NCBI GenBank assembly: GCA_039621445.1
Contig: CP154955.1
Location: 41,238,426 to 41,302,425 of the forward strand
From: Euglena gracilis
Lineage: Eukaryota; Euglenida; Euglenophyceae; Euglenales
Direction: 5' to 3'
DNA: 64,000 nt
Shown here: positions 23,166-34,939 of the stretch, one piece after another
How positions within the stretch are numbered: position 1 is the stretch's first letter
Layout: each line of letters opens with the position of its first letter
Notes under the pieces: model-generated
What the model was told of the DNA's origin: nothing
Databases searched by the model: none
What the model saw: the letters and a program-made list of their open reading frames with translations, nothing else
Translations under genes and position numbers: made by a program

Positions 23166-23819
23166 TTACCCATAAATGGATAAGAGCTTAGCGACCCCCT
23201 CCCCATACCTCCCATACCCCTTTCGTTGGATTTTTTTCGACTTTTTTGACACAGAAAAAACCTAAAAATCATGGTTTTGGCCAAAAATGGGGCGATTTGG
23301 AAATACTTTCACACATAAAAAAACTTTAGATGGGGTGTTCTCCCCGTGACCCCACCTCGGCCAATTTTTTTTCCTGAAAAAACTTGGCCGGTGATACTTA
23401 ATTTGACAAAATATTAAGGTAGATTCCTAATTTTGAGGCATAAATTTTGCAAAATTTGGAATGGTGATGCCTAATTTGGTGTCAAAATACTGATTTTAGG
23501 TTGGGGGATTCCTAATTTAAGGATTTTCCCCAAAAAATTCATTTTCAGTGATTCCTAATTTGGCCACCGAAAATGTGGTGTTCCCCCCCCCCATGACTCG
23601 AACCACCCCCAAAAATTTTCCTCAAAAAAAAGTCGCAAGGAAAAAGGTCAATTTTTGCTTTTTTCAAAAAAACATGTTTTTTTGGCGTTTCTTTTTTTAA
23701 AAAAGCATGCTTTTTTGTTTTTTTAACAAAAAAAAACGTCAACCCTGGATTCACCATGGGGCAGGCGAGGGTCGCTGAGCTCTTATCTATATCCATGGAC
23801 TAAAGCCGAAAACACTCAC

Positions 23820-24010
23820 TGTTTTTCGTGGACTGAGTCCACAAAAAAGTGTGTGTTTCGGGAAAACAAAACACACACTGTTTTCGTGGACTCCTGAAAA
23901 GGGACCATGGTCGAAATACAGGACAGGCGCCGAGGGGGTCAACGCCTGCACTGTATTTCGTGTTCCAATCCACGATATACAGGGCAGGCGTCGGGCCTCA
24001 AGCCACAATT
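23820..24010. repeat. TCCACGAAATACAGG palindrome family, cluster 1
   Basis: Repeated, partly inverted motifs: TTTTCGTGGACT, GTCCAC, GAAATACAGGACAGGCG, CTGTATTTCGTG and ATACAGGGCAGGCGTCGGG. More copies are at 24317-24345 and 28680-28870. Confidence 0.6.
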
Positions 24011-24249
24011 ATAGCTGTCAACAGCTCACGGTCGTCGGTTGACTCTGTTTGTGTCGCTGTATTTCTTCTGGCAATGTTTGCTCACCAACATGAATCACAC
24101 ATTCACTTTCAGTGGCTAAAGCATTCTTTTTGTGTCCTGCTCATTGTGAAGTACAAAGGCAAGGATTTGAATTGAGTATGTTTGTGACAGTGGTAATATG
24201 TCAGAAAATTCAGTCCACAAAAAGCATGCACTGATATTCGTGGACTCGA

Positions 24250-24345
24250 AATATCCATATATAATATAATATATAATATACATATATAATATTATATATT
24301 ATAATATATAATATACGTCCACGAAATACAGGGCAGGCGTTGACC
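24250..24345. repeat. AT-rich palindrome joined to the TCCACGAAATACAGG motif
   Basis: About 60 bp of TATAATATA-type sequence that can fold on itself, followed by GTCCACGAAATACAGGGCAG. Confidence 0.7.
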
Positions 24346-24439
24346 CAGGGGACCCGACGAAGTGGCTAGTGCAACAGCTAGTGCTGTGGATTGCAGAACA
24401 GGGGACATACGCAACCGGAATGGGTTAGAGCGCAACGTG

Positions 24440-24702
24440 CTATTTGTGGGGCAAGGCGTGGCAAACCCACGATCCAAACTTGGGCGCATGGCACACATTC
24501 ACGCACTTCCAATGATACTCACACCTACACTGATCACAGACAACACGCGTTTGCTCATGACACGGGGTGGACAAGGGAACAGGACAGCCACAGCGGGGGC
24601 AGATTTTCAACACATCCACGGGCCTAGGGCGCTTTTTGCCTGGCAGTGGGTCACGGAACGACACAACAACAGTGGGGAAGACGGACGGCATAGCAGAAAG
24701 GT
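24440..24702 (-). CDS. terminal exon with PHD-finger-like zinc motif
   Basis: The frame ends in a stop at 24440-24442. Its cysteine/histidine order is CPRC, then CHEQTRVVCDQC, CEYHWKC and finally GSWVCHALPH. The spacing (C-x2-C ... C-x2-C-x4-H-x2-C ... W-x-C) is that of a PHD finger, which usually reads histone tails. The last expected Cys is missing; a His four residues on might replace it. The upstream part reads VFPTVVVSFRDPLPGKKRPR. The acceptor CTAACCAAG is at 24703. Earlier exons of the gene were not identified. A RING2/IBR finger is a less good alternative. Confidence 0.45.
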
Positions 24703-26640
24703 CTTGGTTAGCAGGATCCTCCGGCGCAGCCGGAGGCGCCTCCCACACAAGCCGCTTGGCCCACTGAGCACGGTTGCGCTCAACCCCCCCCCCCCGGGGG
24801 GAGTGCCTGCCTGCCCAGGCACTCCAGGGCACTCCGAGACCCCCCCCCCTGTGGTTGGTCAATTTAAGCGTCGCCCCCGCCATTATACACCCCTGGCTTC
24901 GAATGCAGCTTTGCATAATATTTAATGCTTCTATATCATAAAAGCATTTTCGGCTGGATCCATCCATTTTCCCCACCTTTTTTTCTTTGCAAAATGGGGC
25001 AAAGTTGTTGTTGTTGTTGTTGTTATCGATGGGGGTCAGAGCTCCGTTTCTTCCTGCAGCGAAGCCGGAGGACCCCCCCCCCGGGCTGCCTTCGGCTTCT
25101 TTCCTCGGCGCCTGTCTGCGCCCGCCCGCCACTCCCCCCCCCCCCAGACAAATCTCGCCATATTGCGCACTCACGCTGGCTGAGCAAGGACCGAACGCAG
25201 TGCTGGCGGAGCACAGTGCAGTAGGTGGGGCTGTCAGTGGCGCTGGGCTGTTGGCCCCAGACGGCAGGTTTCCCCCGGCAGCCAGAAGCAGGGCTGCACA
25301 GGAAGCTTGACACCCCATGGGTGCGGAGGAGGGGTTCTGGCACCCCTTCCTGGATTCCCGGGTTGCCAACTTGTACGCCGGGGTTCTTCTTTGCAAACTG
25401 CCAGGGCGGGTGGGGAGTCTTCCTACCCATCAGGCCTTCCTGTGTGGAGCATTTGTACCTCATCTCCCTGAAGTTTCATTTCCAAACGTTTGAAGATGTT
25501 GGGCTGAACGAGGGGGGGGGAGGAGAACGCAGAGAATTTTTTTTGGTGTTTTGTCTGAATTCATTTTTGGGATTCGGTTGAGCGCCAAGCCCACCGTGTG
25601 TCCCAGACCCCCACGCAATTGCTGTTTTTTTGAAAGCAGGTTTTTTTGAAGCTTTTGAAGTCCGGACATTACACCCCCCTTCCTGTCCTTGACACGGATA
25701 GTGACCCCCCCCCCGTGTTACTCGTCCTTTTCCCATCCCCAGAATGCCAGTTTCTTTATTGTGCAGCGCGCATTACAGCGTGTCCATGACACGCTCCACG
25801 CATTCCAACCGCAATGCCCCTATTCTTTGGTGAGTAGAAGACCAGGAGGGGAATGTCCCTCCCCCACACGCACAGCTGGGGGAGGGACGAAAGGACCCAA
25901 ATAACTCTACGGGGTTCTCTGCAGCTGAAGACGCAGCCCGCGGGGGGCCTCCGCCTTTGTCCCTCGCCACGGCCCGCTGCTCTAGTGCACACACGCTGCA
26001 CGCTGAGCTGGCGGGGGTTCCGCACTCTCTGCCCCCCTTTTCCCCACATTGACCGCGGCCAGACTGGTGGAAGTCTTTGTAGTGAAGCGTGGCCGGCACC
26101 CCTCAAAATCTCCTCCACGAAGGAGAATTTGACTTTTATGTTTGTTGATTTGCCCTTTGTAGATCTTCCCACAATGCAAAGCATTCAAAGATGAAAAAAA
26201 ATTTCCCCTGTGACGAAAGGGTTGGGATAAGCACTGTGGTCATTCCGGAGTGCTCATCATCATCATTATTCAATTATTAACAATACGTCGGAAATAATAA
26301 TATTTTTAAACCTCTCCGTATTGAGGGAAGTGGGGCATGGCATCCAACCCTCCCAGTGAACAGGTGGACCAAGGTGGTACTCTCCCCAGGTGGGTATTTT
26401 GTGTGTATCCCAACGTGTCCCCAGCATTTTCTTTCAACTAAATTGCATGTTTCGTTCAATTTCCCCCTCAAAACTGATTTCCCACCTCTTCCCACTCTTC
26501 CCGCACTGCTTTACTGGCATTTTTACTCTGTTTTCCTCCTTCCCAACGTTTTCCCATTTCCCAACTTTTTTTTCGTCATTCCCCCCCCCCTCCTGGCAGG
26601 CTGAACTAGCTCTCCCCTGGGTTTTGGGAGTTTTTGAGGG
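24703..26640. other. possible intron or intergenic DNA
   Basis: Mixed sequence with poly-C runs, a TTG-repeat at about 25003-25023 and several short frames. A 318-codon open frame crosses this region into the PHD-like exon, but its upstream part is homopolymer-derived and not protein-like. Confidence 0.4.
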
Positions 26641-26715
26641 CTCCCCTTTAATGAAATATTGTGCCTATCACAAGGGATGGGGAAGGTGTTCTGCCCACGT
26701 CATGATTTGAGGCCT

Positions 26716-26883
26716 CTGTGTGTGCACATGCGTGTGTGGGTGTGTGCGTGGGTGCATGCGTGGGTGCGCGCGCGTGCGTGCGTGCGTGTGTGTGTGCATG
26801 TGTGTGTGTGCGTGCGTGCGTGTGTGTGTGTTTGTGTGTGTGCGTGCGTGTGTGTGTGTGTGTGCATGTGTGTGTGTGTGCGC

Positions 26884-26915
<32 letters not shown>

Positions 26916-26922
26916 GTGTGGG
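26716..26922. repeat. TG-rich simple repeat
   Basis: About 200 bp of TG with CG and CA interruptions. All long Cys/Val and His/Thr frames across it are artefacts. Confidence 0.95.
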
Positions 26923-27079
26923 TGCCATGGACAACGACCCAAATTTTTTCTTTGGTTGTCCTTGTATGAGCAAGGTGCCAGGGAGGCGGTCCATGCCCTT
27001 TTCTTGGGCAACCTTGACATACAGCAAGAGCAGCGAGCAAAACATGTCTGGGGTGGGGGTGGTGCCACTGCATCCACCC

Positions 27080-28015
27080 ATTTTCGGTTCAAAAACAAGG
27101 TTTCCAGGTCCGGGAGGCCCAAAAAACATGGTTTCAGGCAAATTTATTTGGGATTTTTTTCGACTTTTTTGAACCCAAAATGGCCGAAAATGGCAAAAAG
27201 TCAAAACAAGCTAGAACTGTACAAAATGGCCAAAATTAGCCGAAAATGGACGTAAATGGGCTAGACGGGGAGTTGCGGGGAAATCAAAATACTTAAAGAC
27301 AGGGCATTTTTGGGCTTCAATTTAGGTGTCCGGACTTTTATTTAGATTTCCACCATTTTTGAGAAATTTTGGAAAAATTGACCCAAAACAGGGCTGAAAA
27401 CGGCTATGTCACAAGCCCACCGCGCAATTTTGGGCAGTAAATCGGCCATATTTCGGGCTAGGCGGGGAGTTGCGGAGAAATCAAAATACCATTAGGTGGG
27501 GTCGTTCCAAGGGCTTCAAATCAGCTCTCCGGACATTTCCTTTGATTTTGCTTCATTTTCGAGATATTTTGAAAACATCGGTTTTTTGACCCCAAAAACA
27601 GCCCAAAATGGCCTCATAAACAGGCTGAAATTGGCCGAAAAATGGCCGTAACTCGGGCTACACGAACAGCTGGGGGAAAAGTAAACCATGGTTGGATAGA
27701 GTATTCCAAGGGCTTCATTTTTGCCCTCCACTTTTCCTTGATTCTGCTTCATTGTGGAGACATTTTGGAAAAACTGATTTTTTTGGCCCCAAAAAAAACC
27801 ATCCCAAAAAAACAAACACCCCAAAATGGCCGTTTTGGGCCGCAAAAGCACGCCGGAACACGGGCCAGGCGTGTCGGCGGCCAAAACGGCGAACGGGGGG
27901 TGATAGAGGGCCTCCGGGGGTGCATCTTGTCAGACCAACACTTCCGGAAATACTGTACGTTTTCTCGAGATATCTTCGAAAAAATTGATTCTTGACCCAT
28001 TTCTGGACCTTGGCA
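27080..28015. repeat. satellite-like block, copy 2
   Basis: Diverged copy of 22160-23165 in the same orientation, about 4.9 kb apart. It has the same closing phrase GAACGGGGGGTGATAGAGGG near 27890. Confidence 0.75.
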
Positions 28016-28249
28016 AAATGGCAGATTTGGAAAGGGGGGGGGGTGGCGGCCATCCGGGTCATACCCCCCGCCCTTTCCCTCCCCCCCCCCGGCCACTTTG
28101 GGAACCGGCGTATTATCACCAATGAGTTCCCAGCCCGTTTCCCGTGGAATTTTTATTTCAGGGATTCGCAGTGACTGGATTTCTAGTTTCCGAATCACCT
28201 CCGTTTGACCCCCAACTCCCCGCCAGGCCCGATTTATTCAGCCACAAAG

Positions 28250-28680
28250 GGGTCCAACCGATTTTGGTGTTTTTCGTTTCAAAACAACTCCTGCAAACGC
28301 CGACGTCAGCCGAGTCGTTTCGTGGAGTGGCAGCCTGGGTGTCGGGGGTTGTCGGACGTCGTTTAACGTTCAAGGATGTTGCACGACGTGTGGCAATGCC
28401 GATCGGAAGAGCCAGTTTCCTCCGGCTTGGCTTTGCCAACCAGTGAGCGTTGACAATCAAAAGCCCTCACAGGACATATCGATCGATCTGGACTTTCTAC
28501 GATGATTTGTCGCAGAAAGGCACAGTCCGACCGATCGGCCGTTTTTTTCTGTCGTCGATGGCTTTCTCCAACGCGGCCAAAAATTCAGATGTTTTCGGGG
28601 GACGAGTGAGCATCTTATCCATGATGATAGCCACGCGTTTTGTCATTAGTATAGAAAAGCAACTGGAAAAAGAATATTGT
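28250..28680 (-). CDS. weak candidate gene fragment
   Basis: This 430-bp stretch lacks the homopolymers typical of its surroundings. After a pyrimidine-rich acceptor (ATTCTTTTTCCAG) one frame reads MDKMLTRPPKTSEFLAALEK, then IDDRKKRPIGRTVPFCDKSS, and meets GTAGAAAG. A second frame downstream reads LAKPSRRKLALPIGIATRRA and later DVGVCRSCFETKN. No family recognised. It may be single-copy non-coding DNA. Confidence 0.22.
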
Positions 28681-28870
28681 TTCAGTCCACGAAATACAGG
28701 GCAGGCGTTGCCCCCCTCCCCCCGGCGCCTGCCCTGTATTTCGTTGACTCAGTCCACGAAATACAGGGCAGGCGCCTCGTGGACTGAAAATTTTGAATTT
28801 TTTTGTAAAAAACTGCTCCTATTTCGATGCGTGAAGCCAATCAACTATATACAGGGCAGGCGTCGGGCCT
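28680..28870. repeat. TCCACGAAATACAGG palindrome family, cluster 2
   Basis: Inverted pair GTCCACGAAATACAGGGCAG / CGCCTGCCCTGTATTTCG, followed by another copy and a more distant TATATACAGGGCAGGCGTCG. Confidence 0.75.
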
Positions 28871-29239
28871 CTTAGTCCACGATTATAGAAAAAATCGTGG
28901 GTGTAACCCGTATACGGGCCGTATAATGGGTCATGGGCGCCGTATGGGACGGGGGGGGACGCGGGGGGGGAACACCCCCACCACATTTCTTTTTGTTTTT
29001 CCCGCCCTGAAAAGGTGAAAACGAAAACATGCTTGGAGATGGATCGCAATGAAGAAATAATCGCCAAAGCAGCATGCCGCGGGAATTTCGGCACACTTTC
29101 GAATTGCCTCCACGTGTGAGGAAAATTTTGCAACGGCGAACTCAAAAAAAAAGATGCACAGTTGGAAAAGCATAGGGGGTGGGGTGTATGGGACGCGGGG
29201 ACGCGGAGGGGGACGCAGGGGGGTGGGGGACGCGGGGGA

Positions 29240-29610
29240 GACGCCCCTTGGAAGCCGAATTTTTCTGAACAAGGTTCATGCAAACAATTGTCAAATATGA
29301 CCCCAAGTGGATTTTTCGGAGACCAGGCAGTAGACTTGGGGAATTTTGGACCACCCTCACCCCCCCCCCGCTAGGCGCGCGACTTGGCTAGGTCTGCCTC
29401 CCTCGAGCGGCTGCTCGTGCAGCCCCTCGCCCCCCCTCAACCCCCCCTTCCCCCTCTGAGGGCTTCCCAAAGAAAAAAAAATTGCGAAAAAAATGCGACT
29501 TTCTTGAGGCCCAAAAATGTTCAAAAATGAACATTTTCGGACAAAAAATTGGAAATTGGGGGCTGCTCTGCCCCCCCCCCCCAACTGTGCTCCAACAATG
29601 AACTTCACGG
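29240..29610. repeat. dispersed repeat E containing the unoccupied target site
   Basis: Begins TTGGAAGCCGAATTTTTCTG and ends AACTTCACGGGTGAAAT. The same sequence is split in two at 44248-44295 and 55192-55530 by a 10.9-kb insertion. Here it is continuous across CAATTGTCAAATATGACCCC, the unoccupied version. Confidence 0.85.
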
Positions 29611-29617
29611 GTGAAAT

Positions 29618-29695
29618 CAGGGCTGGATAGAGGTAGAGGTAGAGGTAGAAAACCTCTACCTCTATGTCATGGACCTCTACCTCACCTCTATGTCA
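29618..29695. repeat. AGAGGT microsatellite with inverted arms
   Basis: TAGAGGTAGAGGTAGA followed by CCTCTACCTCTATG. A related AGAGG/CCTCT tract is at 37785-37850. Confidence 0.8.
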
Positions 29696-29858
29696 CTCAG
29701 TAATGGCCAACCTAACCAAATTTGGGGGAAACCCCTCAAATGGAACAGAAATCTCATATGAAAAGGCATCCCAACAGTCCACAAATGATGTTCATGGGGC
29801 GTTTGAGGTCTCAAAGGGCAAAATTTTAGATCTTTGCAAATCTGACGCATTAGAATTA

Positions 29859-30613
29859 CCACCCCCCCCCCCGAGCTATTCCCATTGGGGGGACGGGAAT
29901 AGCTGACTGTCATAGCGCCTTTTCCAAAGAACTTCCAAAAAAGCGCTCAAAAACTGATTTTTTTTGTGACGTTTTCAAAAATTGGTTTTGTGGCAAATGT
30001 GCTTAAAATCAGGGGGGGGGAAATGCGCTCGCCCGGCCTCGGAAAAAATGCGCAAAAATGCGCAAAAAAATGCGCAAAAAATGCGCATTTTTTGGAAAAA
30101 ATGCGCAAAAATGTGCAAAATCCGAGAAAAAATGCGCAAAAATCACGAAAATGCAAAAATTCCCCAAAAACATGCAAAAATGGCACCAAATTTGAAGAAA
30201 TTATGTAGAATAATGAGGAAAATATAAGTTTCAAAAAAAGTCGAAAATTTGAAATTTTTGCAAAAAAATTGCAAAAGTGGTCAAAAAATGCGAAAATTTT
30301 GGAAAATCACGAAAAAATGTGCCAAAAAGCAAAAAAATGCGCTGAAAAAAAACGAAAAAATGCGCAAAAAATGCGAAAAAATGCGAAAAAAATGCGAAAC
30401 GCATTTCCCCCCCCCTGTTAAAATTGACCCTTTTTTGCGAATATCCAAAAAAAGTTGCCAAAAATGACCCCTTTTGGGGTGCCCGAGGTTCGAGTATGGG
30501 AATAGCTCGGGGGGGCCTAGGTCCCCCCCCCCCGAGCTGTCCCCCCCCTGTACTGTTCCCATTGGGCCGTAAAGGGTCCCGGGGACGGGAATAGCTTGGA
30601 GGGGGGGGCATGG
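29859..30613. mobile_element. CCAT-polyC element 1 (755 bp)
   Basis: Left end CCACCCCCCCCCC then a hairpin GAGCTATTCCC..CGGGAATAGCT. Right end GGGAATAGCTTGG..GGGGGCATGG. TA flanks both sides. The middle (30040-30400) is an expanded array of GCGCAAAAAATG-type units. Internal sequence at 30430-30490 is the reverse complement of part of element 2. No plausible protein. Confidence 0.72.
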
Positions 30614-31094
30614 TAAGCTCCCTGAAGGTGGTTCGATGTGTTGGAGGTTCCCTGGGGTACAAAGGGCTCACTTGCCACAAAGGAGGCTAGACGAGTTCGG
30701 GTCCCCAAACCTCCCCCTTCCTTGTCTGGAGCTCAACCAAACCGAACTCAACCAGACTCCCTGTCTGGTTGAGTTCGGACCTCGACAGGGGGGTCCCGCG
30801 GGAGCCTCCCCCCCCCCCCCCCGGTGCCTGGGGTGCCCTATTTTTTTGTTAGTCCAGACCCCGGACCCCCCTCCCCCCCTTGAATTCGCAACTCGACAGG
30901 TGGACAGGGGGACAGGGGGTGGGGACACTTTGTCAATTTTTGGGCTCAAGCGCCTTCGGCGTCAAAAGAAAGTGGCCACTTTGGGGGAAAACCAAATTTG
31001 CCAAACATTTTGGCCACTCTGAGGGGGGAAGGTTGGATGGTTAATCGCTTGTGACCCCCCCAGTTAATTGTTTGTTTGTGGGGGGGGGTCAATT

Positions 31095-31245
31095 AACATG
31101 GAGACAAGGCACAGGGGGGGGGAGGGGGGTCCGAGGGGGGGGTTGGAAGCTGTACAGGGGGGGAGGGAGGGGGGGGGGGTCCCCAGAAAATCACAACTGT
31201 ACTGCCTACCCCCGAGACAGTTGCGACATTTTCGTCCAATTGAGG
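31095..31245. repeat. G-rich repeat, one arm of a distant inverted pair
   Basis: ACAAGGCACAGGGG ... CCGAGACAGTTGCGACATTT. The complement runs at 35410-35550 (AATGTCGCAACTGTCTCGGG ... TGCCTTGT). Confidence 0.75.
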
Positions 31246-31935
31246 TTGTCTTCGTTGTACATACATTTTGTGCAGTTCAGATTGCATCTTACGGGAAGAT
31301 GACCAATGCTGTAGCGTTGTGATTGTTCATATGACGTTTGCATTTTAAAAACAACCCGTTTTTCTTGCCAATTTAATTTTTTTAAAAAACAATTTTTGCT
31401 TTTTTAAAAAAAGTTTCAAAGAAACAACGCCAGCATGGCACCCAGAATGGTGGTGCCCCCGCGTCCCCCCCCCCGCGTCCCCCCCCCGTCCCCCCCGCGT
31501 CCCCAACACCCCCTGTTTAAAGTGAAAACATTGGCCACCATTCTTTGCATCTGAATTTCGCAAAATCCATCATTGCAAGGAAATTCACCTTCGGAGTTTC
31601 AACACTTCTGCTGAGTGTTTAAAATGCAAACATTGACTATCATTCGGCATTCCGGGCCAAGGGTGAAATTTTGGACTCTAAAAGGCATTTCCACCTGCTT
31701 GCTCTAAAACCTTTCTTTAAAAAGTGCAGTTTTACAATGCATTATCATCTCTGCCCAAAGCACCTTCACACCCATCCTATTTCTTCTATTTCTATTTTTG
31801 GGGGTACTTGTTCGCTGTATGCATCCCCAAAATCACGACCCCGCAAACGGCAGAGTCGAACCCTAACCCTAACCCCAATTAAGGTTGTCGGCTCGTTGTT
31901 GTTTTTTTGAAACAAAAAACATGTTTTTTTTACAC

Positions 31936-33190
31936 ACAAATTGTGGCTGAGCCCAGATTTCAGCCTGAAAACGTGTTCAGCAGGGGGGCCCCCGAAGGGG
32001 GCCCTGAACACGTTTTCAGGCTGAAATCTGGGCTCAGCCACAATTTGTTTAAAAACGTGTTCAGCCCCAAATGCCTGCCCTGAAATTCACGCAAGGGGTC
32101 AAAAACGCGAAAATGTGAAATTCGGACCCAAAAAACGGCGCCCTAATGGAAAACGTGCCTGACCACAGATGCCCTAATGGAAAACGTGTCGTTGCCACAG
32201 CCCTAATGGAAAACGTGTCGCCCCCCCCCCTTTTTTCCGCAGCCCTCCCACTATGGCTAAACGCACCGCAAACTTTGTGAATGGTTTTTTGCCACCTCCC
32301 CCTAGGACGGAACTATTCCTGGCTGCTCTCGCGGTTTTTCCAGCAAGATACCAGGAAGCCGAAGGTTGACCCCCTTCATGGCACCTTGCTGGCACAGGGC
32401 AACACGAAGAAAAAGTCTGGCTCCGTAGGTGCAGAGCTTGCTGCTATTGCCAACTGTTTGGAGTTCGCCAAACTGTGTCAACGTCGGCAAGCCTCTCATC
32501 CTGAGCTGGATGCTTTCTTTGTTGCCTGGACGGGATGGGAGCTGGAACCCAGCCTGTTGTTCGATGAGGCGTCATTGAACAATGTGTGGCTCAACGTGAG
32601 CAGCAGTCGGGAACTTTGTTCGTTTCAGGGAATCGTTCGGCAACCTCTTTTCATACAACAACGACCGAGGGAGTAGTGTTGCCTTCCTCAAAGCGCCAAT
32701 TCCCCCACTTCAACGAGCTGCTTTCGCGTTCCCTTCGAGCGCGAACGCGCGCGGAAGGCAGTGTCAACGGTGGTCCGGCCTCCAGCTGACGTGTTGCAAC
32801 CTGAAGAGTTGGACCAGTTGCTGAAGGGGGTGAACTGGTCCAACCCTTATGAGGCGCATCAATTTTCATTGCCAAGATTTGCGGCGGCCACCAAAGTGTG
32901 GCTCTTTTTTTGTATAAAGAGTGTCGTGCTCCGTGATGTCCGCCACTCCGTGTCAGAGTGCTCCAAGGCAACGTCTAGCCTTGTAGAGTGCCCCTGACCC
33001 GCCTCACTCGTTGAGGACCACCTCGGCCTCTCAACCGCTCGCCGATTTTTCATGATAGCGATTTTTGCTTCTTGCTCGGGGTTGCCACAGATGCCTTAAT
33101 GGAAAACGTGCCTGACCACAGATGCCCTAATGGAAAACGTGTTCATGACCACGAATTTCAGGGCAGGCATTTGGCGGGCTGAACATGTTT
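31936..33190. mobile_element. palindrome-headed element, copy 1
   Basis: Begins with a 113-bp near-perfect palindrome (31936-32048, arms from ACAAATTGTGGCTGAGCCCA). An inverted terminal repeat follows (GTGTTCAGCCC..AATGCCTGCCCTGAAATTC) whose partner is at 33143-33190. Short GAAAACGTG-centred repeats occur at both ends. The small ORF is interrupted relative to copy 2 by a 58-bp extra segment. Confidence 0.72.
32253..32676 (+). pseudogene. disrupted ORF of palindrome-headed element
   Basis: Starts MAKRTANFVNGFLPPPPRT like copy 2, then a 58-bp extra segment shifts the frame and brings a stop at 32367-32369. The shared reading resumes in another frame (DPLHGTLLAQGNTKKKSGSV ...) and continues beyond the copy 2 stop. 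Upstream is a splice-acceptor-like tract (CTTTTTTCCGCAG). Function unknown. Confidence 0.5.
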
Positions 33191-33194
33191 TAAA

Positions 33195-33480
33195 AAAATA
33201 TAAAAAAACGTCATGGAGGGTTTGGGTGAAAAGTGCTTCTTTAAAGAAAACAGTAATTTTTCATCTCTGCATCGTGCTGGCTTTCACAACTGCGACACTT
33301 TCCCAACCACAACTTTTTGGGATGAAGGGTCTGGAAAAACTAAAAAACGTCACTTTTTGATGACCAAAAAAGTGATTTTTGAACTTTTTCCTCAAAAAAT
33401 GGCAATTTTGAAGGAAAAGCTTAATTTTTTTTGGGCAAATATGTTTTTTTTTTGTTTTTTTTGGAAAAAAACGTCAACCC
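33195..33480 (+). repeat. dispersed repeat F, copy 1
   Basis: AACGTCATGGAGGGTTTGGG ... AAACTAAAAAACGTCACTTT ... AAAACGTCAACCCTG. Copies are at 34940-35265 and, reversed, at 58640-59030; a fragment is at 23640-23750. The end AACGTCAACCCTG resembles the end of the hAT-like element at 60.5 kb. Confidence 0.65.
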
Positions 33481-33572
33481 TGACCCTAACCCTAACCCTA
33501 ACCCTAACCCAAACCCGATTCCTTAAAGAACAAAAATTGAGGGTTTGGGCTAGGGTTGGGGTTAGGGTAAGG
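33478..33572. repeat. telomere-like repeats, head to head
   Basis: CCCTAACCCTAACCCTAA, a spacer of about 30 bp, then degenerate GGGTTTGGGCTAGGGTTGGG. A shorter CCCTAACCCTAA is at 31860. Confidence 0.75.
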
Positions 33573-34179
33573 GGCAGGTGGGGGTCGTAGGCAGGGAGCA
33601 AACAAATATCGTTTTTTGTTGGGCAAATATAAAATTTTGATTTCTCACTTGTTTTTGCAATGTTCTTTTTAAGGGGGAGTGATTGAAGCTGCTTCCTGCC
33701 TTTCTGCCAAGGGGGTTGTGCCCCCACGTCCCCCCCGCGTCCCCCCCCGCGTCCCCCCCGCGTCCCCACCAAGTGGCTTGGTGTCCTTTTTTGAAGAGGC
33801 TTTTCTGCAATGTCCCAGCATGCTTGCTGTGATGAAATGAAGAGGGGAGAAAGAATTGGCACACCATGCGGAATTGTAGCCAATGTTTTCCCCCTGTGTC
33901 CTGTTTGTTACGGCTACGGCAACAATGGGGACAAGGCAGTACAGTTGGTCAAACCTTAAAACCCCCCCTCCCCCCAACCCCCCCCCTCCCGGGACCCCCC
34001 CTCCCCCCCCGCTTCCAACCCCCCCGAGACAGATGAAAAAAAAATTAAAAAATAAAAAACGGATTGTTTTTTTTTGAAACAAAAAAACATGGTTTTTTAA
34101 GGGGGTTGCAGGTCGGGGGGGTCATGGGGGTCACGGGGCGGGGGGGGGGGTCACGGGGGAAGCAGGGGTGTAGGTAGAA

Positions 34180-34300
34180 GTATTTTTTTCTCGGGGGGGG
34201 GGGGAGATTCTTGACAAGGCCCATTATGACCATTTTTTCCCCGCCGCCCAAAAGGCGGCGAGACGGTAGCGCTTTTTTTCCATAAAAGATGGCATTGGGG
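34180..34300. repeat. GGGCGGC hairpin motif, isolated copy
   Basis: GATTCTTGACAAGGCCCATT, then CCGCCGCCCAAAAGGCGGCG and AGACGGTAG. The same phrases repeat in the tandem block at 55990-57040. Confidence 0.7.
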
Positions 34301-34539
34301 GCTAGGCGCACCGCTCAGGGGGGTCCTGGGACCCCCCCCGCACAGCCCCCCCGCCGCGCGGCGCGCACCGCGCCGGCCGACCGCCGCGCGGCCGCCTTCG
34401 ACCAGGCTTCTTTTTAAGACCCCCGGGGGGGGAGGGGGGTCCCCCCCCACCCACCCAGGGTGGCGCGGGACCCCCCCGGGGGGGGGACCCCCCAAAATCG
34501 GGCCCGTTAAAGGCAATTTTCAAAAAATTTCGGGGGAAG

Positions 34540-34830
34540 TATGCCACCTATGGGGGGAAGTATGCCACTTTGCAGGTAGCCGGGAGGCAACATCCATGAC
34601 GTTGCATCGTGATAAAATTGGTCATTTTTTGAAAGGGAATTTTGTTAGGATTTTCTTGACCAACACGTTTTTGGGATGAAGTTTGGGCCTTTTTGACAAA
34701 ATTCCGTTTTGGGTGGGGAAATGCACCAGTTTTTGGCACTTCTTTCAGGGGAAAAGATTTTTGGCCATTTTTGGGTATGAAGGTGCATTGGGCAGACAAG
34801 GATACATGAAAGTTCATTTTTTTTGAAAAA
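34540..34830. repeat. dispersed repeat G, copy 1
   Basis: Phrases GGGAGGCAACATCCATGACG, TAGGATTTTCTTGACC and AAATGCACCAGTTTTTGGCA recur in order at 57910-58250. Confidence 0.7.
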
Positions 34831-34939
34831 TGCTTTTAAAAAAAGAATGGCGAAGGATCGATTCTCGGGTCACGGGGCACGGGGATGAAACGGGGGGGGG
34901 GGGGTCACGGGGGTAGTACCCCCTAGAAAAAATATTTTT

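Noticed and set aside
24703-25396. Upstream half of a 318-codon frame joined to the PHD-like exon
   Set aside because: Contains homopolymer-derived Gly runs and an N-repeat; the acceptor at 24703 better explains the start of coding.
26648-27204. His/Thr-rich and Cys/Val-rich frames
   Set aside because: Direct translation of the TG/CA simple repeat.
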